A stretch of DNA of 64,000 nt from Rhodeus uyekii (taxonomy: Eukaryota; Chordata; Actinopteri; Cypriniformes; Acheilognathidae): assembly GCA_037043235.1 (NCBI GenBank), contig JAWRVZ010000628.1, forward strand, positions 1 to 64,000. The letters are read 5' to 3'. The stretch's first letter is position 1, and each line of letters starts with the position of its first letter. Made by a program: the position numbers and the translations under genes. Below, in pieces: positions 13,686-24,360 of this stretch. Below the pieces are notes generated by a model, which worked only from the letters and a program-made list of their open reading frames with translations, was not told where the DNA came from and made no database searches.

Positions 13686-16196
13686 ACGTTTGAACCCCGG
13701 TCATTGCTGCTTGCAGCTATATTTAGGGGTTCAAACGCGAAGCGTTGAAAACCTATTGTAATTGTTAGGATTTTTATTATTATTATTATTATTATTATTC
13801 TGCTGTACTTCTTATCGTGCAGACCAAACCGTAAGGTCTAGAGACTTGAAAGTTGGTCAGATGGTAGGTCTCAATTTGGGGAGAACGTATCAAAATATGA
13901 CGCAAATCGGGCAATAGGTGGCGCTACAGCGACTACAAACGCGTACACGCTCATAACTCGTAAACCGTTTGTCGTACACTCAAGTGTCTTATATCCCTGG
14001 AATCCTTGGCTCAAGACTTAAAAAATGTATATCTCCGATTTCATTTCCGCCTATAAAAATTTTCCGCCATTTTGAATTTTCTGAAAAAAATTTTTTTCAA
14101 ACTCCTCATAGGCCGTTTGTCCAAATCACGCAAAATTTCCCACGCATCATCTAGAGACTCTCATGACCAAAAGTTGTCGAAGGAATTTTAATCGGTGATT
14201 CACGCTTGCAACAAGACAATAAAACGTTTGCATAAGGCGGAGACACTTTTGCTAAAATCGTAATAGCTCTGGAACGCAAAGAGATAATCTCACCAAACTT
14301 CACATAGTCATGTATAAGCTCAATTTGTGGTGACACCAAAAAAACTGCGACGATTGACCACTTGGTGGCGCTATATTGCGAAAAAAACACTCAATCACCT
14401 GTACAGGGTCACATGGTAGTCCGATTGACCTGAGGCTTGTCATGCACGGTCTTTGTCCAAGGGTCCATGATGGTCTTTGAGGACATTGGTGTATCTCAAA
14501 AAACATGACCGTCATCGGCCAATGAACTTTGAGCATCAATTAGACTAGCTTAACGAAGGTCGATCGGAACGAAACTCGATGGGCGTGTTTAATTCATGGC
14601 CCTAGTGGTCTGTCAGAATTTTGAAGAAAATCGGACACTAGTTGGCGCTAACGAGTTTTTTGCGTCTCTACTCACGTGGTGTTTCACGCATCCACAAAAT
14701 ATTGATATCATCTGATAGATCTCCTCATACTGAACAACTTTGCCTCAAGAACCACTGCTGTCAATCAAATTGTTTGCGAAATATTGGAGATTTTTGAAAT
14801 TTCAAATTTTTCGAACTCGTCATAGGCCGTCAATCTCACTGGCTTGAAAATTCACACGCATCATCTAGGGACACTCAAGGCAAAAAGTTGTCAAAGGATT
14901 TTCGATTAGTTAAACCGTTCAGCAGATACAATTTTTCATATATTTCTGATTTGGCCTATTGTGATTAAAATGTCTATATATCTTGTCCAAAAACAAGAAA
15001 CTTCACCAAACTGTGTAAATGTTAAGAACAAGACATTATGAAGAAACTTGTGAGGTTTCATGTATTTCTGATGCTCGTACGGCTCACAATAAATTATAAA
15101 CACTCTATATTTTAAAATCTTAGAAAAGCTGTAATACTAGTTTTGTCCACAAGAGAAACGTCACAGAACTGTGAACATGTTAAGAAATAGTCATTTTGAA
15201 GAAATGTGTCAGGTCTCATGTATTTCTGATGCTCATAGGGCTCACAATAAATAATAAACGATCTATATTTTAAAATCTTAGAAAAGCTGTAATACTACTT
15301 TTGTCCACAAGAGGCACCGTCAGGCTAGAAAATCTTTTCATGTGGAGAACAAGTCAGATTGACATAGACTGACATAACAGTTCAGATGATATGATGTGTG
15401 GTGTTAAACATATCCACACTATATTAATATAATTTAATAGATCTTCCTATAGTGAAAAAATGTGTAAAATGATATGTCTATATATCGTTTACACAAACTA
15501 GAAACTTCATAAAGATGTGTTTATGTGGAGAACAAGTCAGATTTGTTAAGAACACGTCATTTTGAAGAAATGTGTCAGGTTTCATGTATTTCTGATGCTC
15601 ATAGGGCTCACAATAAATTATAAACTATCTATATTTTAAAATCTTAGAAAAGCTGTCATACTAGTTTTGTCCACAAGAGAAACGTCACAGAACTGTGAAC
15701 ATGTTAAGAACAAGTCATTTTGAAGAAATGTGTCAGGTCTCATGTATTTCTGATGCTCATATGGCTCACAATAAATTATAAACGATCTATATTTTAAAAT
15801 CTTAGAAAAGCTGTAATACTACTTTTGTCCACAAGAGAGACCGTCAGGCTAGGAAATCTTTTCATGTGGAGAACAAGTCAGATTGACATAGACTGACATA
15901 ACAGTTCAGATGACATGACATTTGGTGTTAAAGACATACACGCAATATTAATATCATTTGATAGGTCTTCTCATATTTAACAACTATGTAATATTTTACT
16001 TTATGTTTATTTTTAAGACTGTTTAATCAGGTTGTTTCACACATCCACACAATATTATTATAATTTGATAGATCTCATACTGAACAGATCATTAACAACT
16101 GAAAGATGATGGCTGTAATATTACTTTTGTCCACAAGAGGGAACCACAGGAAATCTTATTCCAATTTTTGAATTTGTTTTTCTTTTAATATATGTG
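13686..16196 (+). repeat. Tandem array unit U6 (end of left array block)
   Basis: One monomer starts at 13725. The tail is longer than usual, with four copies of the ~158-bp subrepeat beginning near 15021, 15179, 15544 and 15703, the last two after an extra GTGGAGAACAAGTCAGATT segment. Array similarity fades around 16196. Confidence 0.8.
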
Positions 16197-16385
16197 GATA
16201 CAAAAGAAAAGAAAGTAATTGTTTTTACAGAAAGAAAGTAAATACAAAGTAAATACATATACAAGACTCAAAAGAAGTATGATTTCTGCGTAATGAGGTC
16301 AAATGAAAGTATGGAGCGATAAATGATGTAGTTTTTTATTTAAACAGCATTAAAAATTCAAAGTACATTATCCTAAACTGGGTCA
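16197..16385. other. Unassigned AT-rich flank
   Basis: About 190 bp of AT-rich sequence lie between the array and the LTR element. No open reading frame or recognisable repeat is visible. It probably continues in the sequence right of the LTR element (26808 onward), since the element lies between two copies of CATA. Confidence 0.5.
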
Positions 16386-16389
16386 CATA

Positions 16390-16604
16390 TGTAGCGTCTG
16401 GACGGTGTCTCAAATTGATCGATCAAAAAAAACAAACATCTGATTGTGACTTTTGATTTAACAGAATGAGACTTGGAAACTCAGAATGCAGCTCTGTCTG
16501 CATGGACAGTCGTTTTACAGCCCTGGGGCAATAAAACTCTTTGTCCTCCTCCAGGCCTCCCTTCACCCCCCACATACCTACATACATTCCACAGGATGGC
16601 ACAT

Positions 16605-16645
<41 letters not shown>

Positions 16646-17849
16646 GAATATACAAAAATGCCTACATACACTATGTAAACTTGTATAACACTGATGTATT
16701 CGTATGTATGTATGCATGCCCTCCATGTGCAGTCTTTTTAGTTATTTTAGGTAGTTCATTTAGATGTTTAAATGTGTATAATCGTTTAAACGAAACCCCT
16801 CTATGTCTTACTACCTTCCTTGGTATCATTTGAATTCGTTCAGCCTGCTCTTTCTCAATCTGTATTTTGTTTAATGCTGAAATGCATTACATATTTTCTA
16901 CCCTTGTTTGATCGAATCGGAGTAAGTTCCACACAGGATCATAAACTATGCAGATTAGGTTGAACAGAGACAAAAGGAAACTTCCCAGCCTCCACCTCCA
17001 AGCCAGCGACTGGCTCCACAGCCAAGGTGTGGGAGTGTCCTAATGTTTCTATAAGACCCCTGAGATTCAAACATCTGCCTCTTCTCTTACTCTTCCTGTT
17101 CCTCTTCCTCTCTGGCGCGGATTCTTGGATCCTCCTTCAGCGCCATTTTCCACAAAGGACATTACAAACAAAGAACCATAATTTGAACTTACCGCGGATC
17201 CCAACGGACCCGCCCAGCAAGACGCAAACCACGGACCAGATCGGAATTCGCACGCACGTATTCCGACCAGCCACAAAAGAAACATAAGCAAGTAGCCCTT
17301 AAGCGATCTTTAAGATTATACCAATAAGTTGGTCTGATTCCTTGTTTGTTCTCAAATAGGTTATTGTCTGTAATACTACCTTCCTTTGTCTCTCCCTCTC
17401 CTACTCTCTCTCTTATTCTCTCTTCTTCCCTTTTTCAATTCATCTGTGTATGTTTGTCTATTGTTTGTCGATTATTAAAATATATATATTCACACGTGAT
17501 TGCCTCTGAATTGCTCAACCATAAGTCACTTTAATGGTGACCGATCCTTGTTACAAATTAAGGGAAAGATCTTTCTTTGTGGCCAAAAGAAAAGAAACCT
17601 TTCCTTTTTATAGAGTTTATAAGGTCAATATTTGCTGGACAAATTATCCGTCCTTTGAACTCTTTTATAGAATTAAAGAAAATTCTACAAGCCGAATCAA
17701 GCCATAGATATTAATAATTGTTATAATCCGTTATAATTAACTGTTAATATCCAAATTCCCCTTTGTGCAGATTTATGTGTTTTTGATCATAAAACGATTA
17801 AACGCACACATAGATCCGCACCATTTCCCTTAGGCTTAGAATCGCTACA
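16390..17849 (+). repeat. 5' LTR (1460 bp)
   Basis: It starts TGTAGCG and ends CGCTACA. It contains a (CA)n tract near 16611-16641, an AATAAA at 16530-16535, a TATA-like TATAAG near 17051 and a pyrimidine-rich stretch at about 17384-17440 followed by ATTAAAATATATATA near 17474. I cannot place the U3/R/U5 borders with confidence. Short open frames inside are the same in both LTRs and are not credible genes. Confidence 0.95.
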
Positions 17850-17854
17850 TATAA

Positions 17855-17872
17855 TGGTGGAGAATCAGCGGG
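17855..17872 (+). other. Putative primer-binding site
   Basis: Five bases after the 5' LTR the sequence TGGTGGAGAATCAGCGGG begins with TGG, the complement of a tRNA CCA end, at the position expected for a minus-strand primer site. I could not match it to a particular tRNA from memory. Confidence 0.55.
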
Positions 17873-19663
17873 CACCGTTTTAAACTTGTGTTTGAGCAAA
17901 CTCAGTCCAGTCTAAGTGTGTATGTATATGTTTTGTTGTAACGTGCGTTGCGCAAAGTGAGTGCCGCCGAGCAACTCACTCTGCCTAAACCTAATGAGCT
18001 CATATTTCTGAACCCCGGTTTTGTTAACTTGTCTATTTGTCTACCATTTAGCCTTTAACAAGTAAATCCGTTAAAACTGCAGTCACATATTAAAATCGCA
18101 TCAGTAGAGACGAAGAAATCTCTTTGCAGACCATTTTAATATTTGTTTACACCTCAGCAAAAACGAAGAAATCTTTTTGTAGAGCGTTGTTATATCCCTG
18201 TTGGACGAAGAAATCTCCTCAGTGGATAACGTTTGATCCGAGCGAGTCTCCTCCGATCAACCCTGTTTAGGCCTTTATTGTGTCGCTAGTCATTCATCGC
18301 GTATGTCCGATGCTTTGTAACTTGGCGAATTCGCTCCGTTGAGCCCACGCGGAGTAATTACCCACGTGCGCTCAGGCAGATCAGACAAAGAAAGTCGCGC
18401 TGCGACAGCTTTTTGTGATCTGAGCCAGGAGCTAGGTGTAAGCTCTGATCCAGCTTAAAAACGACAGTGAAGAAAGCCTGTTCGTTTATATTTGTGCTTT
18501 AATGGTAGTGAAAGGTTCATGCCAGGCACTTCCTCGATCCGCCGCGATCGAAAGAGGAACCAAAAGTTATATATAGAGAGATTTATTGCATGCGTGAGTA
18601 TTTTGCAGCTTCAATGAACCATTGAACCCGCCCAAAATTCAAATCACGAGCGTTGGGATTGGCGCTGCTTCTCTGACCAAACAGAGCGCAGGCCCTCCTC
18701 CCTACGTCATCGTCGCAGCGAACTCGATAACGCCACCTGGTGGACATTATTCGTAGTGCGGCTTCTCCTCTTTGTTTTCTCTCTCAATTTTCCTGAAGGT
18801 TAATTCTAACTTTCCCTTTTGCTGCTTTAGTTCTGCCCAGAACTGTAATTCTCACTGTTACTGTTATTTGACACTCTCTGTCTCTACGACTCTTCACACT
18901 TATTTAAATTTATGTTAAACGAGTTTAACTTAAATTCAAATAAAGTTGTATTAGTGTCACCACAGGCATTCAATGATTAACACGCCCCCTGGAGGTCATG
19001 CTCAGATCTTTCCTCCCATGACTTTCCTTTGAAGTGTTATTTCTGCTTTAAGTGCCTATTTATTGTAACAGCAAATTTCCAAAATTATACAGGTACCTTG
19101 GCACCTGGTTATTTGAAATTCGGTTTAAACTAAGTTTAAATTCAACATTTTCAAATTCACATTGAGTGCCTTTGGGGCTTTCCCCCTCTAAGCACCCAGT
19201 CTCCCTAAGGGTTATTACTCGACAGCGCCACCGCCCTGTCGGGTCCGCAATAACACCTAGTGGCGAAGCTTAGAGTTTCTCCTCCCCTCTTATCATTTCC
19301 TGTTACGTTGTTTTGATTTTTAATTTTCTTTTTAATCCTTGCATTCTATTTTTATTTCCACCTATTTTTGTTTTACTCTTCCCCTTTAATATTTTTGTTT
19401 GTTTTATCCTGCCCTGTGTACCTCACTGTCCTGTTGTGTTTCTTTCAGTTCACATACAGACAGAACCTGTGTGAGCAAGCAAGGAAAGCTAAATATTAGA
19501 TTGGAACCCAGCCGCCAGAGTCATCACACGACCCAATAGGCTGCCGCCGTCAAAATCTTTATTTAGGCTTGGCACTCACCAAGATTCACGGCCAAAGATA
19601 TTAAGTATCTGGACCGTAGCTAACTAACAGTCTACACTGTTAGCCCAAATTTGTACTTGAAAC
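17873..19663 (+). other. Long untranslated leader of the LTR element
   Basis: About 1.8 kb without a credible reading frame separates the primer site from gag. It contains three copies of CGAAGAAATC at 18111, 18164 and 18206, possible packaging or regulatory elements (inference). A leader this long with a strong 3' splice-like site at its end (see 19699-19735) could be spliced out in some transcripts. Confidence 0.6.
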
Positions 19664-19698
19664 GTGCAAAATTTTAGCTCTAAATTCTGCAAGGACTT

Positions 19699-19735
19699 GC
19701 ATTGTTTCTTTTGTGCTGTGTTCTCTCGTCAACAG
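19699..19735 (+). promoter_or_regulatory. Candidate 3' splice site before gag
   Basis: A pyrimidine-rich run ends in CAACAG (AG at 19734-19735), nine bases before the preferred gag ATG at 19745. This has the form of a vertebrate acceptor. No donor was chosen with confidence; the leader has GT-rich candidates. Confidence 0.35.
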
Positions 19736-19744
19736 TACGCCAAG

Positions 19745-21640
19745 ATGTCCTGTGCATCCAGCCCTGCTGCCCACTGGGACAACCTCGAGACCTGGCTGTC
19801 TGCTATGACCCATGAGTTCCTGCCCGGAGTCACCGGCGACCTACAGCAGCTGAGCAGAGAACAGCTGGACGACGATCTGAACAGGCTAACGACCCATGAT
19901 CCCACACAGAGCTACAATCGCAAAGAATGGGCCAAGATCATCGGGAGGCTCGCTCACAATCTGATCGTCCAGACACGGCTCAGCGAGAATAACAACATCC
20001 AGCTGGAGCAGGAGACAACAGCGCTCAAACTTCAGGCTGAGGAGGCCCGGAGGAACCAGGCTGACGCCCAGACTCGTCTAGATCAGCTACTCGTCGAGGC
20101 TCAGGAACGGCACAGCGGAGCGGATGAGACCGACACAGAGCTACAAGACAAAGTTGAGAGACTTCAAAATGCACTAAGAGAACTTCGTGCTGACACAGAG
20201 CACCGAGAGCAGTTGGAGAAAGACCACAGAGAGGACTTAAATGAACAGCTCCAACAAAGCGAAGCTCTCCTGATCAGAGCTAGAAATGAACTAAAAGAGA
20301 AGGATGCTGAGGTCAGAGCTTGCAAAAAGCACCTGCAACTGGCCAGAACCGAAATCCTTGCTCTAGCACATGAAAGAGACAATCTTAAAGATGAACTTGA
20401 CAATGCTCACAGTGAACTCAGACATTCCTACAAGCTGTACAGCAAGCAGCTAGGGGAAATGCACAACACAGTGTTTCCCCTGAACAATAGGTCAAGACCT
20501 CCGAGTCAAGAGTTCCTTGTTCCCAAGGGGGGTGCTAGCCCACAGTTCAAAGTGTCACCAGCCAGCTTCCCAGAACCCCGTTCAGCAGCGAAGGGGTGGG
20601 AACCTTCCCAAGACATTCCTGCCGCCAGGCACGGCAGTGCGCACAAAGAACTTGACAAGCTGGCCAGAAACATCCCCACTTTCACCCCAAGCCCTGCAGG
20701 AGGACACGACGTGCATGCCTATCTGCAGGATATAGACTTTGTCTTACAAACTGTGCACAATGTGACAACATGGGACAGATTGTATTTGCTTCGAATCACA
20801 TCAAGCCGGGATGTACGCAGCTTCTTGGATCGACAACCAGAAACTGTCAAAACCAACTATCAACAGCTGCGACAGGCTTTGATTCAAGAGTTCTCTGATC
20901 CTGAGTCAGACAACGGGTTCTTCGCTGCTATGGACCTTACACAGGGCCGAGCAGAAACCCCGCAAGCATACTACAATCGACTGCGACAGACCTACTTCGG
21001 AGCACGGAACGAGCCTGGAATGGAGGAGGATCTGAACTTCAAAATTCTGTTCCTCCGAAATCTGCATCACACAGTGAGTCAACATCTAGGAGTTCTGGTC
21101 TGTCCCCGCAGCATGTCCATCCAACAGCTGCGGGACCTCGCCCATAAAGCTTACACCAAGCAAAAGACTGTCACTGAAAAGACTGTAAAAAACCCAACAG
21201 TCTACCCTGTCTTCTACCACAGCGCTGAACTGGCACTAGAGGGTGCCCAGCAACACCACAACAGTGGGCACCCAAACAGAGAGTCAAGATCGTTTCCAGC
21301 CAGCAGAGGGCGCCATAACTACAATGGTGCCCGTCCCATGCACCAGCCCAGACACTCTGAAAGATTCTGGGACAAGCCACGTCCACCCCACAACACAAAG
21401 GGTGGAGCCACGTGGGATGGTAGCCGATGGCCCAGAAACGACCGACACTCGTCGAACGGTGCGTACAGCCCAGAGAGTCACTGGCGAAATGGCTCTCGAC
21501 AGGGCCCAAACAAGCCCAAGTCCAAGTTTGTTCCAGAACAGAAAGGTGCAACTATGTCTGAAACAGCTGAGATCCTGAAGATTCTAAGAGAACTTGTCAA
21601 CAGGACACCTCAAAAGGACGACAGGTCAGACCACGCATGA
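19745..21640 (+). CDS. gag: Gag-like structural polyprotein of the LTR element
   Basis: The frame is open from 19664, but I prefer the ATG at 19745 (GCCAAG before it, a fair Kozak context), giving about 631 residues. Counted from 19664, residues about 95-265 are a charged, Leu/Glu/Gln/Arg-rich coiled coil. Residues about 330-500 form a capsid-like segment (AYLQDIDFVL, YYNRLRQTYFGAR, FLRNL) similar to retrotransposon Gag domains. Residues about 540-635 are basic, rich in Gly, Arg, Asn and His, and probably bind nucleic acid. No CCHC zinc knuckle is present; a knuckle-less, coiled-coil Gag with basic tail recalls spumavirus and some gypsy Gags. It ends at TGA 21638-21640, directly followed by CTAG and the open pol frame. 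The intact frame fits recent activity. Confidence 0.85.
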   Translation: MSCASSPAAHWDNLETWLSAMTHEFLPGVTGDLQQLSREQLDDDLNRLTTHDPTQSYNRKEWAKIIGRLAHNLIVQTRLSENNNIQLEQETTALKLQAEEARRNQADAQTRLDQLLVEAQERHSGADETDTELQDKVERLQNALRELRADTEHREQLEKDHREDLNEQLQQSEALLIRARNELKEKDAEVRACKKHLQLARTEILALAHERDNLKDELDNAHSELRHSYKLYSKQLGEMHNTVFPLNNRSRPPSQEFLVPKGGASPQFKVSPASFPEPRSAAKGWEPSQDIPAARHGSAHKELDKLARNIPTFTPSPAGGHDVHAYLQDIDFVLQTVHNVTTWDRLYLLRITSSRDVRSFLDRQPETVKTNYQQLRQALIQEFSDPESDNGFFAAMDLTQGRAETPQAYYNRLRQTYFGARNEPGMEEDLNFKILFLRNLHHTVSQHLGVLVCPRSMSIQQLRDLAHKAYTKQKTVTEKTVKNPTVYPVFYHSAELALEGAQQHHNSGHPNRESRSFPASRGRHNYNGARPMHQPRHSERFWDKPRPPHNTKGGATWDGSRWPRNDRHSSNGAYSPESHWRNGSRQGPNKPKSKFVPEQKGATMSETAEILKILRELVNRTPQKDDRSDHA

Positions 21641-21644
21641 CTAG
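21638..21644 (+). promoter_or_regulatory. UGA CUAG stop-codon readthrough context between gag and pol
   Basis: The only stop between gag and pol is UGA followed by CUAG, and both frames are in the same phase (19664 and 21647 differ by 1983, a multiple of 3). UGA-CUA(G) is an established leaky context in alphaviruses and several vertebrate genes. The pol frame has no ATG until just before the protease active site, so translation by readthrough is the simplest model (inference). Confidence 0.75.
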
Positions 21645-24214
21645 GCGTGAAATGTGAAATCAACACCATCACTATAAGCCCTCAAACTGAACAGCAAGTC
21701 CAGATTCCAGCATTCCAACCACAGATCACAGAAACGACCTACCAATCTTCAAGCATCACACAACTGCCGCTGACTGCACAGACAGAACAAGTGTATTCTC
21801 TCCAGCACACAACCAGTCAGGCTCACAAGGCACCTGCAAGTGCTGTAGTGGTTGTCAATCTCCCTGACAATTCACCTGAGACTAGCACCAACTGCTTAGC
21901 AGTCACCACTCAAGTCCCAACAACAAGACTCTTAGGGAACCTGATTGAAAAGGGGGTGACCCGGAAACTGCATCTAGCAGTCACCTTGGAGAATGAGATG
22001 AGTCTCGAGGCCCTTGTTGACACGGGGGCAGACCTCACTTTAATGTCATCCCAACTCTTTGACAGACTCCAAGTTGCAGCTAAGAGACAGAACCGAACTC
22101 TAAAATCACAAAAATGTGTGTTGAATGTGCACTCATACAGCCAAAATGAGGTACAGCTCGAACACACTGCTCCCATCCACCTCACAATCGGTCCAATGAG
22201 TCTGGTACACCCAGTGTACGTATCACCTGTGGACACATTTCCTCTCATCATCGGCAAAGATCTGCTAGATCGTTTCGAACCCCTGCTGGACTTTAGACAC
22301 TTGAAAATTTGGGCTCAAGTGCGAGAACCCCTGTCTCTCCAGTCACCTAGGACAACTGAACCAGACTGTCAGGTCATGGAGGTCACGGGAACTCAGCCAG
22401 AGGTCGCGGGAACTTTCACAGCCGTGTCAGCTCCCGGGAAAATTTCAAGTTCACTGCTGTGCACCTTCCAACCTATCAAAGACTTTGACTCTGACCTCCC
22501 CAAGGTCACAACAAACTTGCAGTTGAATGATGTCACAACAACAGACATCACTCTTGCATTGTGGGCAGACAACTCAGCCATCAGCCTTGCACTGTTCAAT
22601 GCCCTCATCAAGGACTCACCTGACCTTCCCTTCACCAGCAAGCGCACCTGCTTCCCCATTGACTCCTGCTCATCAACAATGAGAACTGCCAAGAACATTT
22701 GCGCTTTGAACTTGAACTGGAATGGCAGGTGTTTAACCCATTACTTCCTGGTCCTCCCGGACCTGCCACACGATGTCTACATCGGAGCAGACATTTTGAT
22801 TCGCCTTAAAGCTCAAGTGGATTTTATTGACAAAATGGTATGGGCCCCAATGACTTTAAAATCTTCTGTTCCAGTTTGCCCTGAAAACCTCAAGTCAGGC
22901 CAGACCATTCCAGAGGTCTGCACTTTAGTTAATGAACAGGACATTGTAGTACCAGCCTACACCAAAGGGGTCGCTGTTCGGCTCAACATGCGACGTGGTC
23001 AAACCCTGAACCACACACTGGCTTTCTTCCAACTTTCACCTGAAAGCATGAAACTTGGACTAACCCTGGAAGCCACACCTCTCACCAAGGTGCTTTCCCA
23101 TGTGGTCTACATCCTGTTCAACAACTGCACTGCAACAGACATTAGAATCCCCAGAGCTTATCGTCTGGGATGGTTAGTGAGTCATGATTTCCACAACTTT
23201 GAACTCACTTTACCAATAACTGGTTCCATCCCACCTTCAATGATCCCAGAAGGGCGCACTGACAACACCCTGTCCACAGCACCCTTCCAGATCATCACTA
23301 TCGCCCCTGCCACGGCATTAACTACAGAACAGGTACGCAGAACAGAGGATCAACACCTGACAGTGCATACAGTCTCTAACCAACCTGCTTGTGAGACTGA
23401 CAACGACACTGCACCTCTGACAGCTGACAGGGCAGATGACACAAAGGAGACAGAGGAGCCATATCCAGGATTTGAGACTCAAGTCCAGCAAATCCTCAAG
23501 GATGCGGACGCTTTAAAGACTGATACAGACTGTCAAGAACGACCAGTACTGTACAAATTCAAAGTGTCAATTGCCAAAGACTCACAAGACTGTGGTCTCA
23601 CTGACCTTCACACAGGGTGCATCCCAACACACCCAAATGCTCCTCCCACTTCTGTCAAGCAGTACAAGATTCCCATAGCTTCACAAGAACCTGTGCAGGA
23701 AATCATCAACTCCATGATTGAAGAAGGTGTCATCCGCCCATCCAACAGCACCTACTCTGCTCCCATCTGGCCCGTCCTCAAACCAAACGCCAAGACGGGC
23801 GCACTCCATGGCAAGCTATGGTCAGTACCAACCAACCCACCCACCCTCAAAGCTGCAGCAACAACCCGCAGCAAGCAGACACCTCCAGCAACGGTGTCAA
23901 CATCACAGCCGCTTACGCTGGCTCAACAAATAGCTGCTAGCGATACAGCTGACCTTGAAGCTTCTAACCACCTCTCAGACCCCACCAGCCACCCTATCTG
24001 CACCTCTGACCTCACTTCTGCACCAAGCCTCAGAAGGCTGCACGAACTGAAACACCTGCTGCGTGTGAAAGCAAACATGCTGTGGTATGCCCCGGATGTC
24101 CTCACAGCGCCAAGGCTAGTGGTGACACCGCGCCACAGGGGGGTCACGCCAGCATATGCCCACGACGCACCATGCACCAGACACCATGACACTAAAGCCA
24201 CTCGAAACAAGTGA
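21641..24214 (+). pseudogene. pol: Pro-pol of the LTR element: intact protease, truncated reverse transcriptase joined to integrase start
   Basis: The frame is open for about 855 codons (numbered from 21647). A retropepsin has its active site at residues 125-127 (Asp-Thr-Gly) and a GKDLL motif near 202. A second segment, residues about 285-395, repeats this layout with Asp308-Asn-Ser in place of Asp-Thr-Gly and GADIL near 380. Residues about 420-525 look like the beta-rich, dUTPase-like region found after protease in gypsy elements. Reverse transcriptase begins near 640 (EEGVIRPSNS, APIWPVLKPN, about 691-714) but stops there: the remaining palm motifs including YxDD, RNase H and most of integrase are missing. 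Residues about 825-853 resemble the start of the integrase HHCC domain. Without polymerase and integrase core it cannot copy or insert itself. Confidence 0.8.
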
Positions 24215-24360
24215 CATTCTGCCCTGGCATGCAGCAAGACATGGCAGAGTACGTCAGATGGTACCTGGTTGGCTGCCAGTTCAACAAGTAACCCAGTCTC
24301 ACAGAAACACTCACCTCACAAGCAGAATTTGCAGGTGGTCAACACTCCCACCAGCATGAC
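24215..24360 (+). pseudogene. Integrase zinc-domain remnant in shifted frame
   Basis: Just past the pol stop, another frame beginning at 24217 reads PGMQQDMAEYVRW, which resembles the second half of a retroelement integrase zinc-binding domain (WPGM...YV..C). It continues the domain that starts at the end of the pol frame, so a small indel separates them. The expected first cysteine is not preserved, and no DDE core follows. Confidence 0.6.

Noticed and set aside
16423..17534. Several 60-86-codon frames in each LTR, including CVCVCV runs
   Set aside because: The CV/HT runs are the (CA)n microsatellite. The rest are short, overlap each other on both strands and have no domain.
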